NCBI GenBank assembly: GCA_900315635.1
Contig: OMZV01000001.1
Location: 180,168-244,167 of the forward strand
Source: an uncultured Prevotella sp.
Lineage (GTDB): Bacteria > Bacteroidota > Bacteroidia > Bacteroidales > Bacteroidaceae
Length of the DNA stretch: 64,000 nt
Direction: 5' to 3'
Part shown: piece after piece, positions 42,798-53,200 of the stretch
Position numbering within the stretch: the stretch's first letter is position 1
Layout: each line of letters opens with the position of its first letter
Made by a program: the position numbers and the translations under genes
Notes under the pieces: generated by a model
Database searches by the model: none
What the model was told of the DNA's origin: nothing
The model's input: only the letters and a program-made list of their open reading frames with translations

Positions 42798-43340
42798 TTA
42801 ATAGTTTTCAGCCTTTAACTCGAAGAAGCTCTGAGGATGACTGCATACCGGGCAAACGCTCGGAGCCTTAGGACCAACAACAATGTGTCCGCAATTGCGG
42901 CAAATCCAGATAGCATCACCATCACGGCTGAATACTACAGCGTCATTGATGTTCTTCAGAAGTTTGCGATAACGCTCCTCGTGATGCTTCTCGATGGCAC
43001 CAACGCCACGGAACTTAGCGGCAATCTCCTTGAAGCCTTCCTCTTCAGCTTCCTTAGCCATGCGATCATACATGTCAGTCCACTCATAGTTCTCACCCTC
43101 GGCAGCAGCCTTAAGGTTTGAGATTGTATCCTTGATAGCACCGCCCTCAAGGTATTTGAACCATATCTTAGCGTGTTCCTTCTCATTGTTTGCAGTAGCC
43201 TCGAAGATTGCTGCTATCTGCTCATAACCATCCTTACGGGCTTTGCTGGCAAAATAAGTATACTTATTGCGAGCCTGGCTCTCACCTGCGAATGCCTCCA
43301 GAAGGTTCTTCTCTGTCTTTGTTCCCTTTAAGTCTTTCAT
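42798..43340 (-). CDS. Rubrerythrin
   Basis: 180 residues. A ferritin-like four-helix bundle with the diiron ligands in [23 protein letters not shown] and [11 protein letters not shown] is followed by a rubredoxin-like Fe(Cys)4 site (CRNCG, CPVCSH, 145-170). It reduces hydrogen peroxide in anaerobes. The minus-strand -7 box is at 43385-43393. Convergent with the zinc-ribbon gene. Confidence 0.95.
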   Translation of the reverse strand: MKDLKGTKTEKNLLEAFAGESQARNKYTYFASKARKDGYEQIAAIFEATANNEKEHAKIWFKYLEGGAIKDTISNLKAAAEGENYEWTDMYDRMAKEAEEEGFKEIAAKFRGVGAIEKHHEERYRKLLKNINDAVVFSRDGDAIWICRNCGHIVVGPKAPSVCPVCSHPQSFFELKAENY

Positions 43341-43384
43341 AATGTTGTTTTTATTAGAATAGTTGAACTTTATTTATTTCAAGC

Positions 43385-43393
43385 GCAAAGATA
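43385..43393 (-). promoter_or_regulatory. -7 box TATCTTTGC for rubrerythrin
   Basis: Minus-strand TAnnTTTGC match 44 nt before the start at 43340. Confidence 0.65.
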
Positions 43394-43522
43394 ATATTTT
43401 AAAGCTTAACTTCCAAATTATTAATTGTAAAAATTATAAATACGGATTTGTTTAGACAGATTCTATTCTATCTAATATCGTTGATAGATAGATTTATTAA
43501 CCAATATAAATAATGTATTACT

Positions 43523-44572
43523 TTATATAGTTACCTCGCCTGCAATATCACGTGACATGAAGTTACGTACCAGATGTGGGTCGGAATAATTAGATTGCAA
43601 GAACATAAGCTTGGTTACAGCAGCTTCTACAGTTGAGTCATGACCACTGATAACCCCGGCTTCCTTAAGTTGATAGCCTGTATCATAACGGCTCATCTCT
43701 ACATTTCCCGTTACGCATTGGCTGATATTGACAACGGTTATACCACGATAGGTAGCTTCCTTGACAAGGCGAAGTAACCAAGTGAGTTGCGGGGCATTGC
43801 CACTGCCGTAGGTTCGGATAACTATACTACGAAGCTCAGGAGCATCAATAAGATGGCGGAAGATATTCTCTTGTATACCTGGGAAAAGAGACAGGACGAA
43901 AACATTGGGGTCAAGACCATAATGAGGAATCATCGGATGGTCGAACATAGGTCGCAGGATGTGGTGGTCGTGGAAAGCGAAATTAACGCCCGCATCACAC
44001 AGATGAGGATAGTTGAATGAATCGAATGCGTCGAATCCATCGGCATTCTGCTTAGTCGAACGATTGCCCCTTAGTAGTTTACCATTAAAGAATATGCAAA
44101 CCTCAGGCACACGTGGTGTCCCGTCTTCGTTATGGGCAATGGCAAGTTCCAAACTTGACATAAGATTTTCTTTGCCATCAGTTCGAAGCTGACCTATAGG
44201 TAGTTGCGACCCAGTGAGAATAACTGGCTTAGTCAGATTCTCTAGCATAAACGAAAGCGCTGATGCCGTATATGCCATTGTGTCAGTTCCATGAAGTATA
44301 ACGAATCCATCATACAGCTTATAATTGCGGGCAATGATGCGGACGAGCTGGGCCCAAAGTCTTGGACTCATGTCCGACGAGTCAATTATTGGATTGAACT
44401 GATAAGTATCGACTGATGCCGGCAAGAGTTTAACCTCAGGAATCCGCTCAAGAAGCAGATTAAAGTCGAAAGGCTCCAGGGCGCCAGTCCGTGGGTTACG
44501 ACCCATTCCGATTGTTCCACCAGTATAGACCAACAGCACCTTGCCTGTCCGTGTGAATGTGTGTTCGTTCAT
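43523..44572 (-). CDS. ansA: Type I L-asparaginase
   Basis: 349 residues from the ATG at 44572. Catalytic threonines are in VYTGGTIGMG (about 14-23) and in LHGTDTMAYTAS (about 96-107). No signal peptide, so the cytosolic type I enzyme. It releases aspartate and ammonia from asparagine. A minus-strand -7 box (44604-44612) lies 31 nt upstream. Divergent from uxaC. Confidence 0.93.
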   Translation of the reverse strand: MNEHTFTRTGKVLLVYTGGTIGMGRNPRTGALEPFDFNLLLERIPEVKLLPASVDTYQFNPIIDSSDMSPRLWAQLVRIIARNYKLYDGFVILHGTDTMAYTASALSFMLENLTKPVILTGSQLPIGQLRTDGKENLMSSLELAIAHNEDGTPRVPEVCIFFNGKLLRGNRSTKQNADGFDAFDSFNYPHLCDAGVNFAFHDHHILRPMFDHPMIPHYGLDPNVFVLSLFPGIQENIFRHLIDAPELRSIVIRTYGSGNAPQLTWLLRLVKEATYRGITVVNISQCVTGNVEMSRYDTGYQLKEAGVISGHDSTVEAAVTKLMFLQSNYSDPHLVRNFMSRDIAGEVTI

Positions 44573-44603
44573 AACGACGTTATCGTTTTCGTTAAAATCA
44601 AGT

Positions 44604-44612
44604 GCAAATATA
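44604..44612 (-). promoter_or_regulatory. -7 box TATATTTGC for ansA
   Basis: Minus-strand consensus match; it fixes the ansA start at 44572 over the longer reading. Confidence 0.65.
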
Positions 44613-44645
44613 GTTAAAATGGGGGAGTTTACAAAATAATTTGCG

Positions 44646-44654
44646 TAAATTTGC
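44646..44654 (+). promoter_or_regulatory. -7 box TAAATTTGC for uxaC
   Basis: TAnnTTTGC match 53 nt before the ATG at 44708. Confidence 0.6.
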
Positions 44655-44707
44655 ACATTAGTTAAAAACGAACTATAAAACAAATTTTAAATCAATACTA
44701 AGCTATT

Positions 44708-46117
44708 ATGAAAAAGTTCATGGATGAGAACTTCCTGCTCGACACCGAGACAGCGCAGTATCTCTATCACAATCATGCGGCTAAAATGCCAATCATCGAC
44801 TATCATTGCCACCTCGTTCCACAAATGGTTGCTGAGGATTACAAGTTCAAGAGCATCACAGAGTTGTGGCTCGGCGGCGACCACTACAAGTGGCGTGCAA
44901 TGCGTACCAACGGTGTTCCAGAGAAATACTGTACCGGCACAGAGACAACTGACTGGGAGAAGTTCGAAAAGTGGGCTGAGACAGTTCCTTACACTTTCCG
45001 TAATCCATTGTATCACTGGACTCATCTTGAGTTGAAGACAGCCTTCGGTATAACAAAGCTTTTAGGTCCTGACACAGCAAAGGAGATTTACGACGAGTGC
45101 AATGAAAAGCTGAAACTTCCTGAATTCAGCGCTCGTGGCTTGATGCGCCACTACAATGTAGAGTGTGTCTGCACAACCGACGATCCTATCGATGACCTTC
45201 ACTGGCATAAGATTTACCGTGAGACCAAGGCTGACAACGACCCGTTGATGATTCCGGCCTGGCGTCCTGACAAGGCTATGAACATTGAGAAGCCTGACTA
45301 TGCTGAGTACATCAAGAAGCTTGGTGAGGTAGCAGGTGTAAACATCAGCACATTCAAGGATATGATTGATGCCCTGCAGAAGCGTCATGACTTCTTCGCT
45401 GAGAATGGCGGAAAGCTTGCCGACCACGGAATTGAGGAATTCTACGATGATCCTTACACAGATTCTCAGATTGAGACTATCTTCGAGAAGGCTATGCGCG
45501 GTCAGCAGCTCTCTCAGCTTGAGGTTCGCCAATACAAGCACGCCTTCCTGAAGATCTGCGCAGAGATGGATTATGATGCCGACTGGACACAGCAGTATCA
45601 CTATGGCGCTATCCGTGACAATAATAGCATTATGTATAAGAAGCTCGGTCCTGATACCGGTTTCGACTCTATCGGCGAGTTCAACACAGCCCGTGCCATG
45701 AGCCACTTCCTCGATGAACTCAACTCTGAACATAAGCTCACACGTACAATATTATATTGCTTGAATCCGTGCGCTAATGAGGTTGTTGCTACAATGCTCG
45801 GTAACTTCCAGGATGGTTCTGAGCCAGGAAAGATTCAGTTCGGTTCAGGTTGGTGGTTCAACGATCAGCTCGACGGTATGACAAAGCAGATGAACGCCCT
45901 CTCAACACTGGGTCTGCTCAGCCGCTTCGTCGGTATGCTCACCGACAGCCGCTCGTTCCTGAGCTATCCGCGTCACGAGTATTTCCGCCGTCTGCTCTGC
46001 AACCTTCTCGGCAATGATGTTGAGGACGGAAAGCTGCCTAACGACCGTAAGGCTCTCGGCCGCATGGTTGAGGATATTTCCTACAACAATGCCCGCCGTT
46101 ACTTCAAGTTCTATTAA
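44708..46117 (+). CDS. uxaC: Glucuronate/galacturonate isomerase
   Basis: 469 residues, normal length. It isomerises glucuronate to fructuronate and galacturonate to tagaturonate in the amidohydrolase fold. IIDYHCHLVP holds the N-terminal metal-like HxH, and FRNPLYHWTHLEL, TTDDPIDDLHWH and FLSYPRHEYFRRLL are family blocks. Monocistronic, about 30 kb from uxaA and kdgK, so the uronate pathway is dispersed. Ends in a palindromic terminator. Confidence 0.96.
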   Translation: MKKFMDENFLLDTETAQYLYHNHAAKMPIIDYHCHLVPQMVAEDYKFKSITELWLGGDHYKWRAMRTNGVPEKYCTGTETTDWEKFEKWAETVPYTFRNPLYHWTHLELKTAFGITKLLGPDTAKEIYDECNEKLKLPEFSARGLMRHYNVECVCTTDDPIDDLHWHKIYRETKADNDPLMIPAWRPDKAMNIEKPDYAEYIKKLGEVAGVNISTFKDMIDALQKRHDFFAENGGKLADHGIEEFYDDPYTDSQIETIFEKAMRGQQLSQLEVRQYKHAFLKICAEMDYDADWTQQYHYGAIRDNNSIMYKKLGPDTGFDSIGEFNTARAMSHFLDELNSEHKLTRTILYCLNPCANEVVATMLGNFQDGSEPGKIQFGSGWWFNDQLDGMTKQMNALSTLGLLSRFVGMLTDSRSFLSYPRHEYFRRLLCNLLGNDVEDGKLPNDRKALGRMVEDISYNNARRYFKFY

Positions 46118-46127
46118 TAGACAAGGG

Positions 46128-46163
46128 AATCCCCACCAAGCCTCCGGAGGCTTGGTGGGGATT
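46128..46163. terminator. Perfect 36-bp palindrome after uxaC
   Basis: AATCCCCACCAAGCCTCC (46128-46145) is followed at once by its exact reverse complement (46146-46163), then TCTCTTTATTTTTT. Serves as a terminator; the CCCCACCAAGC core recurs at 54235-54351. Confidence 0.85.
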
Positions 46164-46186
46164 TCTCTTTATTTTTTCATATTTCT

Positions 46187-46218
46187 TTTGCCATTATCAA
46201 AAATTACTTGTACCTTTG
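46187..46218 (+). promoter_or_regulatory. Promoter of the export lipoprotein gene: TTTG, 20 bp, TACCTTTG
   Basis: TTTG 46187-46190 and TACCTTTG 46211-46218; ATG at 46252. Confidence 0.75.
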
Positions 46219-46251
46219 TGCCTAATTAATCATATTGCGCAATTAATAACA

Positions 46252-47052
46252 ATGAAAAAACTTCTTTTAGGTTTTGTTGCATGCGCCGCCATCCTTGTTA
46301 TGGTAGGCTGCGGTTCAAGTAAGAATGTGCCCTATTTTACTAACATCGACTCCATCAGCCTTGCTGCATCACGTGGACTCTACGACGCCCATATCATGCC
46401 AAAGGACGAGTTGTCTATTACCGTCAACACCATTGACCCAGATGCTAGTGCACCGTTCAACCTCCAGGTAAAGCCAAATCTCGGAAGCAGCGGTCAGATC
46501 GCTACCGGTGGTGGTTCCTTGCAGGGTTACTTAGTTGACAACGATGGTTTCATCAATTTCCCAGTCGTCGGTAAATTACATGTAGCAGGACTGACAAAGA
46601 CAGAATGTGAAGACCTTATCAAGAGCAAAGTTCTTCCTTATCTTGCCAAGGGTGAGAATCCAATTGTTACAGTTAACATGTCAAGCTATCGTGTAACAGT
46701 CCTTGGTGAAGTTGGACATCCTGGCGTAGTGCCGGTATCAACTGAGAAGATGAGCATTCTTGAGGCTTTGGCTTCAGCCGGTGACTTGTCAATTTACGGT
46801 CGTCGTGACAATGTATTGCTCATCCGTGAAGACGCCACAGGACAGAAACATCAATACAGATTGAATCTTAACGATGCAAATCTGATAAATTCGCCATACT
46901 ATTATTTACAGCAGAACGATATTGTTTATGTTCAGCCTAACCGTGTAAAGGCTGGAAACTCCGGAATCGGAAGTTCAACAACAATATGGTTCTCGTTCAT
47001 AAGTATTGCGACATCTGTAGCTTCACTGCTTGTTAACATCCTGAGAGATTAA
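46252..47052 (+). CDS. Polysaccharide export lipoprotein (Wza/BexD family)
   Basis: 266 residues from the ATG at 46252. Lipobox VGCG (Cys20 region), then a polysaccharide-export domain (about 45-140, DELSITVNTIDP, GFINFPVVGKLHVAGLT), an SLBB-like domain (about 150-215, YRVTVLGEVGHPGVV) and a C-terminal hydrophobic helix (about 242-262). It forms an outer-membrane channel for capsule or exopolysaccharide. The usual partner, a Wzc-type tyrosine kinase, does not follow; the next gene is purF. Confidence 0.9.
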   Translation: MKKLLLGFVACAAILVMVGCGSSKNVPYFTNIDSISLAASRGLYDAHIMPKDELSITVNTIDPDASAPFNLQVKPNLGSSGQIATGGGSLQGYLVDNDGFINFPVVGKLHVAGLTKTECEDLIKSKVLPYLAKGENPIVTVNMSSYRVTVLGEVGHPGVVPVSTEKMSILEALASAGDLSIYGRRDNVLLIREDATGQKHQYRLNLNDANLINSPYYYLQQNDIVYVQPNRVKAGNSGIGSSTTIWFSFISIATSVASLLVNILRD

Positions 47053-47115
47053 CGTTGTTAAGCTATAGACAATCAATAAAAGGATAACAACACTTACAGG
47101 GGGAATATAATCATA

Positions 47116-49017
47116 ATGGAGAAAAACATTCATGAAGATTGTGGAGTGGCTTTAATCCGCTTACTCAAACCGCTGGAATATTACCAGCAGAAGTACGGCA
47201 CATGGAGATGGGCTCTCAACAAACTCTATCTCATGATGGAAAAGGAGCATAATCGTGGCCAGGAAGGCGCAGGTATTGCCGGTGTCAAACTGGAATCAGA
47301 GCCTGGTCACGAATACATGTTCCGTGAACGTGCTGAGGGCAAGGATGCCATCACTGAAATTTTCGGCAATGTTCATCGCGACTATGACGACTACACAAAG
47401 GAGCAAGTTCATGACGTGGACTTTGCCAAGGCTAATTTGCCATTTGCATGTGAACTATATATGGGCCACCTCCGGTACTCAACTACCGGAAAGCGTGGCC
47501 TTTCTTATGTCCATCCGTTTCTTCGCAGAAACAACTGGAGGGCAAAGAACTTGTGCATGTGCGGCAACTTCAACATGACAAATGTTGAAGAGATATTTGA
47601 GCAACTCACAGAACAAGGTCAGCACCCACGAATCTACAGTGACACTTACATCCTGCTAGAACTGATGGGACATCGTCTCGACCGTGAAGTAGAACGCAAC
47701 TTCATAGATGCTCAGAAACTGGGACTTACCAAACGTGATATAACAAAGTACATCGAGGATCATGTCAAGATGAGCAATGTCCTCAAGACTTCGATGAAGG
47801 ACTTTGATGGCGGTTATGTCATCTGTGGTCTTACCGGAAGTGGCGAGATGTTCTCGATGCGTGACCCTTGGGGAATCCGTCCTGCTTTCTATTATAAGAA
47901 TGACGAGATGGTAGTTCTAGCCAGCGAGCGTCCTGTGCTTCAGACGACATTCGACCTTGAATGCGATGATATTCAGGAACTGCAACCTGGTCAGGCTCTC
48001 ATCGTCAATAAAGCAGGCGAGTTCAACCTCCGCCAGATAATGCCTCAGAAGGGCGATTCCGCTTGCTCTTTCGAGAGAATATATTTCTCTCGTGGTTCTG
48101 ACCGTGACATCTATAAGGAGCGCAAGAAACTTGGTGAGCAACTTACTCAGCCAATTCTTAAAGCCGTTGACGGTGATATTGACCATACAGTATTCTCATA
48201 CATTCCAAATACAGCTGAGGTTGCTTACTATGGTATGCTTGATGGCTTTAAGAACTATTTGAATGAAGAGAAAATCCAACAGATACAAGCACTCGACCAT
48301 CGTCCAACGTATGATGAGTTGAAAGCAATACTTCACAACTTCGTACGCTCTGAGAAGGTGGCATGGAAAGACATTAAGCTACGCACGTTCATCACGGAGG
48401 GTGATGCCCGCAACGACCTTGCCAGCCATGTCTATGATGTGACTTACGAAAGCGTTGAACCATATAAGGATAACCTTGTTATCATTGATGACTCTATCGT
48501 CCGTGGTACGACTCTGAAGGAGAGTATTCTCCGTATTCTCGACCGTCTGCATCCGAAGAAGATTGTTGTTGTCTCGAGTGCTCCGCAAATCCGCTATCCG
48601 GACTATTACGGTATCGACATGCCTCGCCTTGAGGAGTTCTGCGTGTTCCGTGCAACCATCGAACTTATCAAGGATCGCGGAATGCTCAAGCTCATCGAGG
48701 AAACTTACCACAACTGCAAGCGCGAGGTGGCAAAGCCTAAGGGTGAGGAAATTCTCAATCAGGTGCAAGAGATTTACAAGCCTTTCACCGTTGAGGAAAT
48801 AAACCACAAGATTGTTGAAATGCTTCGTCCTGAAGGAATGAAGACTCCTGTTGAGCTTGTCTATCAGAGCATCGAGGGACTGCACAAAGCTATACCTGAA
48901 CATAAAGGCGACTGGTACTTCACTGGCAACTACCCTACTCCCGGTGGCATGCGACTCGTCAATCAGGCATTCATCAACTTTGTTGAGAATGTCTTCCAAA
49001 AGGAGGCAAAATTCTAG
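47116..49017 (+). CDS. purF: Amidophosphoribosyltransferase
   Basis: 633 residues. It makes phosphoribosylamine from PRPP and glutamine, the first step of purine synthesis. The N-terminal glutaminase nucleophile is Cys9 in HEDCGVALIR, so an eight-residue propeptide must be removed, as in Bacillus PurF. NRGQEGAGIAG and GHLRYSTTGKRG are glutaminase blocks; the PRPP loop is VIIDDSIVRGTT. It is longer than the roughly 500-residue standard enzyme because of insertions and a C-terminal extension. Followed by carA and carB. Confidence 0.93.
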   Translation: MEKNIHEDCGVALIRLLKPLEYYQQKYGTWRWALNKLYLMMEKEHNRGQEGAGIAGVKLESEPGHEYMFRERAEGKDAITEIFGNVHRDYDDYTKEQVHDVDFAKANLPFACELYMGHLRYSTTGKRGLSYVHPFLRRNNWRAKNLCMCGNFNMTNVEEIFEQLTEQGQHPRIYSDTYILLELMGHRLDREVERNFIDAQKLGLTKRDITKYIEDHVKMSNVLKTSMKDFDGGYVICGLTGSGEMFSMRDPWGIRPAFYYKNDEMVVLASERPVLQTTFDLECDDIQELQPGQALIVNKAGEFNLRQIMPQKGDSACSFERIYFSRGSDRDIYKERKKLGEQLTQPILKAVDGDIDHTVFSYIPNTAEVAYYGMLDGFKNYLNEEKIQQIQALDHRPTYDELKAILHNFVRSEKVAWKDIKLRTFITEGDARNDLASHVYDVTYESVEPYKDNLVIIDDSIVRGTTLKESILRILDRLHPKKIVVVSSAPQIRYPDYYGIDMPRLEEFCVFRATIELIKDRGMLKLIEETYHNCKREVAKPKGEEILNQVQEIYKPFTVEEINHKIVEMLRPEGMKTPVELVYQSIEGLHKAIPEHKGDWYFTGNYPTPGGMRLVNQAFINFVENVFQKEAKF

Positions 49018-49149
49018 GAAGATTAGAAGATTGAAAAATTGAAATAATGAAATAATGAAAGAAAGATTGAGAAGATGATTTAATTGAAGGTGGTTATACA
49101 GCCATTTCATTTTTTCGTAATTTCAATCTTTCATTATTAACAAAATATA
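49018..49149. repeat. A/T-rich GAAAGATTGA repeat block before carA
   Basis: Several degenerate copies of GAAGATTGAAAAATTGAAAT lie on the left and AATTTCAATCTTTCATTATT on the right, able to pair. Same family as the block at 12889-12984. Confidence 0.55.
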
Positions 49150-50226
49150 ATGAGGAACGTAACATTAGTTTTAAGCGACGGGACAAAGTTCCATGGCAAG
49201 AGTTTCGGTTATGAGAAACCCGTTGCCGGAGAGGTGGTGTTCAATACCGCAATGATGGGCTATCCCGAGAGCCTTACCGATCCATCATACGCAGGACAGT
49301 TGCTGACAATGACTTTCCCGCTAGTAGGTAATTATGGTGTGCCGCCATTCACTTTTGAGAAGAATGGACTGCCAACATTCATGGAGAGCGACAAGATTTA
49401 TGCTTCTGCACTTATCGTTTCCGACTATAGCGAGCAGTACAGTCACTGGAATGCAGTAGAGAGTCTTGCCGACTGGCTTAAACGTGAGCATGTGCCTGGA
49501 ATTACCGGCATTGACACACGTGAGTTGACAAAGGTGCTTCGTGAGCATGGTGTTATGATGGGTAAGATTCTCTTCGACGATGAGCCCGACAATGTTCCGG
49601 AAGCCGACTATGAAGGTGTTAACTTCGTTGACCAGGTATCTTGCAAGGATATTATAAGGTATAATGAAGGTGCCGGAAAGAAGGTCGTCCTCGTTGACTG
49701 TGGTGTTAAAGCTAATATTATCCGTTGCCTTATTAATCGTGGTGTTGAGGTAATCCGTGTCCCATGGAATTACGATTACACTTCGATGGACGTTGACGGA
49801 TTGTTCCTCGCCAATGGACCTGGTGACCCTGACACATGCTCTGACGCTGTAGAGATTATCCGCAAGTTTATGAGTCAGTCAACTAAGCCTATCTGCGGTA
49901 TCTGTATGGGTAACCAACTTCTTGGCAAGGCTGCCGGTGCTACAATCTACAAGCTCAAGTATGGTCATCGCTCACATAACCAGCCTGTCCGTCTTGTTGG
50001 TACAAAGAAATGTTACATAACCTCACAAAACCACGGATATGCCGTTGATGGCAAGACTCTCGGCAAAGACTGGGAGGAACTATTCGTTAATATGAACGAT
50101 GGTTCAAACGAGGGTATCCGCCACAAGACCAATCCTTGGTTCTCTTCTCAGTTCCACCCAGAAGCATGCTCAGGTCCTGTCGACACGGAGTTCATGTTCG
50201 ATAAATTCGTGGAAACACTTAAATAA
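49150..50226 (+). CDS. carA: Carbamoyl-phosphate synthase small subunit
   Basis: 358 residues, normal length. Supplies ammonia from glutamine for carbamoyl phosphate. The class I amidotransferase nucleophile is Cys252 in CGICMGNQLLG; the His/Glu pair is in SQFHPEACSGP. N-terminal CPSase domain with FNTAMMGYPESLTDPSY is complete. carB begins 31 bp later. Confidence 0.97.
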   Translation: MRNVTLVLSDGTKFHGKSFGYEKPVAGEVVFNTAMMGYPESLTDPSYAGQLLTMTFPLVGNYGVPPFTFEKNGLPTFMESDKIYASALIVSDYSEQYSHWNAVESLADWLKREHVPGITGIDTRELTKVLREHGVMMGKILFDDEPDNVPEADYEGVNFVDQVSCKDIIRYNEGAGKKVVLVDCGVKANIIRCLINRGVEVIRVPWNYDYTSMDVDGLFLANGPGDPDTCSDAVEIIRKFMSQSTKPICGICMGNQLLGKAAGATIYKLKYGHRSHNQPVRLVGTKKCYITSQNHGYAVDGKTLGKDWEELFVNMNDGSNEGIRHKTNPWFSSQFHPEACSGPVDTEFMFDKFVETLK

Positions 50227-50257
50227 ACACATTCCCTTCAATATTTCAATTTAGCAG

Positions 50258-53200
50258 ATGAAAGACGAAAGTATAAAGAAAGTATTGCTCCTTGGTTCTG
50301 GAGCCTTGAAAATAGGTGAAGCCGGTGAGTTCGATTACTCAGGTTCACAGGCATTGAAAGCATTGAGAGAGGAAGGTGTTGAAACTGTTCTCATCAATCC
50401 AAACATTGCAACGGTGCAGACATCCGAGGGTGTTGCCGACCAAATATATTTCCTTCCAGTTCAGCCATTCTTTGTTGAGAAGGTTATTGCTAAGGAGCAT
50501 CCGGACGGAATACTGCTGAGCTTCGGTGGTCAGACCGCATTGAACTGCGGTGTTGAGCTCGAGCGTCAGGGAATCCTGAAGAAATACAATGTCCGTGTAC
50601 TCGGTACTCCTGTTGCCGCCATCATGAACACAGAGGATCGTGAACTCTTCGTTGAGCGTCTCGATGAGATTAACGTCAAGACCATCAAGAGTGAGGCTTG
50701 TGAGAACATCGAACAAGCACGCAAAGCAGCCAAGGATGTTGGCTATCCTGTCATCATTCGTGCAGCTTACGCACTCGGCGGACTGGGTTCAGGCTTTGCC
50801 GACAATGAGGAAGAGCTCAATAAGATTTGTGAGAAAGCATTCTCTTTCTCTCCGCAGGTACTTGTTGAGAAGAGCCTTAAGGGATGGAAGGAAATTGAAT
50901 ATGAGGTTGTCCGCGATAAATATGACAACTGTATCACAGTTTGTAACATGGAGAATTTCGACCCACTGGGCATTCACACCGGTGAGAGTATCGTCATTGC
51001 TCCGTCACAGACCCTGTCTAACTCAGAATATCATAAGCTTCGTGCACTCTCTATAAAAATTGTCCGTCACATCGGAATCATTGGAGAGTGTAATGTACAG
51101 TATGCTTTCGACCCACAGAGTGAGGACTATCGTGTCATCGAGGTCAACGCCCGTTTGAGCCGTTCATCAGCATTGGCAAGTAAGGCTACTGGTTATCCAC
51201 TTGCTTTCGTTGCTGCAAAACTAGGTATGGGCTATGGACTCTTTGAGTTGAAGAATTCAGTAACCAAGACAACATCTGCATTCTTCGAGCCGGCACTCGA
51301 CTATGTAGTCTGCAAGATTCCACGTTGGGACCTTTCAAAGTTCCGTGGAGTCGACAAGGAGCTGGGCTCATCAATGAAGTCTGTAGGTGAGGTAATGGCA
51401 ATCGGTCGTAACTTCGAGGAAGCTATCCAAAAAGGACTCCGTATGATTGGTCAGGGCATGCACGGATTCGTCGAGAACAAGGAACTTGAGATTCCTAACA
51501 TTGACGAGGCACTCCGTGAGCCAACCGACAAGCGTGTCTTTGTTATCTCAAAGGCAATGCACAAAGACTATACCGTCGATCAGATTCATGACTTGACTAA
51601 GATTGACCGTTGGTTCCTTTACAAGCTAAAGCATATCATCGACATTGATGAGCGACTGAAGAAATGCAATATCAACACTCTCGACAAGGAACTCCTTCGT
51701 GAGGCAAAGGTATATGGATTCACCGACTTCCAGATTGCCCGTGCCGTTGGTCTTGAGGACGAATACCACAATATGCACAAGGCGTTGCTCGTTGTCCGCA
51801 ATCTTCGCAAGAGTTACGGAATTCTGCCGGTAGTAAAGCAGATCGATACACTTGCAGCCGAATATCCTGCTCAGACTAACTATCTGTATGTAACCTACTC
51901 AGGCATTAAGAGCGATGTCGACTTCTCTAATGACAAACGCAGCGTTATCGTCCTTGGTTCAGGAGCTTACCGCATTGGTAGTTCTGTTGAGTTCGACTGG
52001 TGTGGTGTTCAGGCTTTGCACACTATCCGTAAGCAAGGATACAAGAGCATTATGATAAACTATAACCCTGAGACCGTTTCAACTGACTATGATATGTGCG
52101 ACCGTCTGTATTTCGACGAGCTCACATTCGAGCGGGTTATGGATATTATCGATTTGGAGAATCCTCACGGAGTGATTGTCTCCACTGGTGGACAGATTCC
52201 AAACAACCTTGCCATGTACCTTGATGCCGAGAATGTTCCAATTCTTGGTACAGCCGCTAAGGACATTGACAATGCCGAGGACCGTGCAAAGTTCTCTTCA
52301 ATGCTCACCCGCAACCACATCAATCAGCCGGAATGGAATGCCCTGACAAGTATGGACGACATCGACAAGTTCGTCGACCGTGTAGGATTCCCGGTTCTTG
52401 TCCGTCCAAGTTACGTCCTCTCGGGTGCAGCCATGAACGTCTGCTCTAATGAGGATGAGCTCCGCCGCTTCCTCCAGCTTGCAGCCAATGTCAGCGAAGA
52501 TCACCCGGTAGTCGTCAGTAAGTTCATTGAGCATGCCAAGGAGATCGAGTTCGATGCCGTGGCAAACAAGGGCGAGATACTTGCTTACGCAATATCAGAG
52601 CATATCGAGTTTGCCGGTGTCCACTCAGGTGATGCGACAATCCAGTTCCCACCACAGAAACTTTATGTTGAGACCGTCCGTCGAATCAAGCGTATCTCAC
52701 GTCAGATTGCAAAGGATTTACACATATCGGGGCCGTTCAACATCCAGTATATGGCTCGTGACAATGACATCCTCGTCATTGAGTGTAACCTCCGTGCCAG
52801 CCGTTCATTCCCGTTCGTCAGCAAGGTTCTGAAGCTCAACCTCATCGACCTTGCTACAAAGGTTATGCTCGGAGTGCCTGTAGAGAAGCCTAACAAGAAC
52901 CTCTTCGACCTCGACTATGTTGGAATCAAGGCTAGTCAGTTCTCATTCAACCGCCTGCAGAAAGCCGACCCTGTACTTGGTGTCGACATGAGTTCAACGG
53001 GTGAAGTTGGCTGTCTTGGTGAGGATACCAATGATGCGCTGCTTAAGGCAATGCTCTCAGTAGGTCAGCGCATACCAAAGAAGAATATCCTTCTTTCAAC
53101 CGGTGGCGCAAAGGAGAAGGCTGAGATGCTCGATGCCGCCAAGATGCTACTCAAGCATGGGTACAAGCTCTATGCTACAAGCGGAACAAGCAAGTACCTC

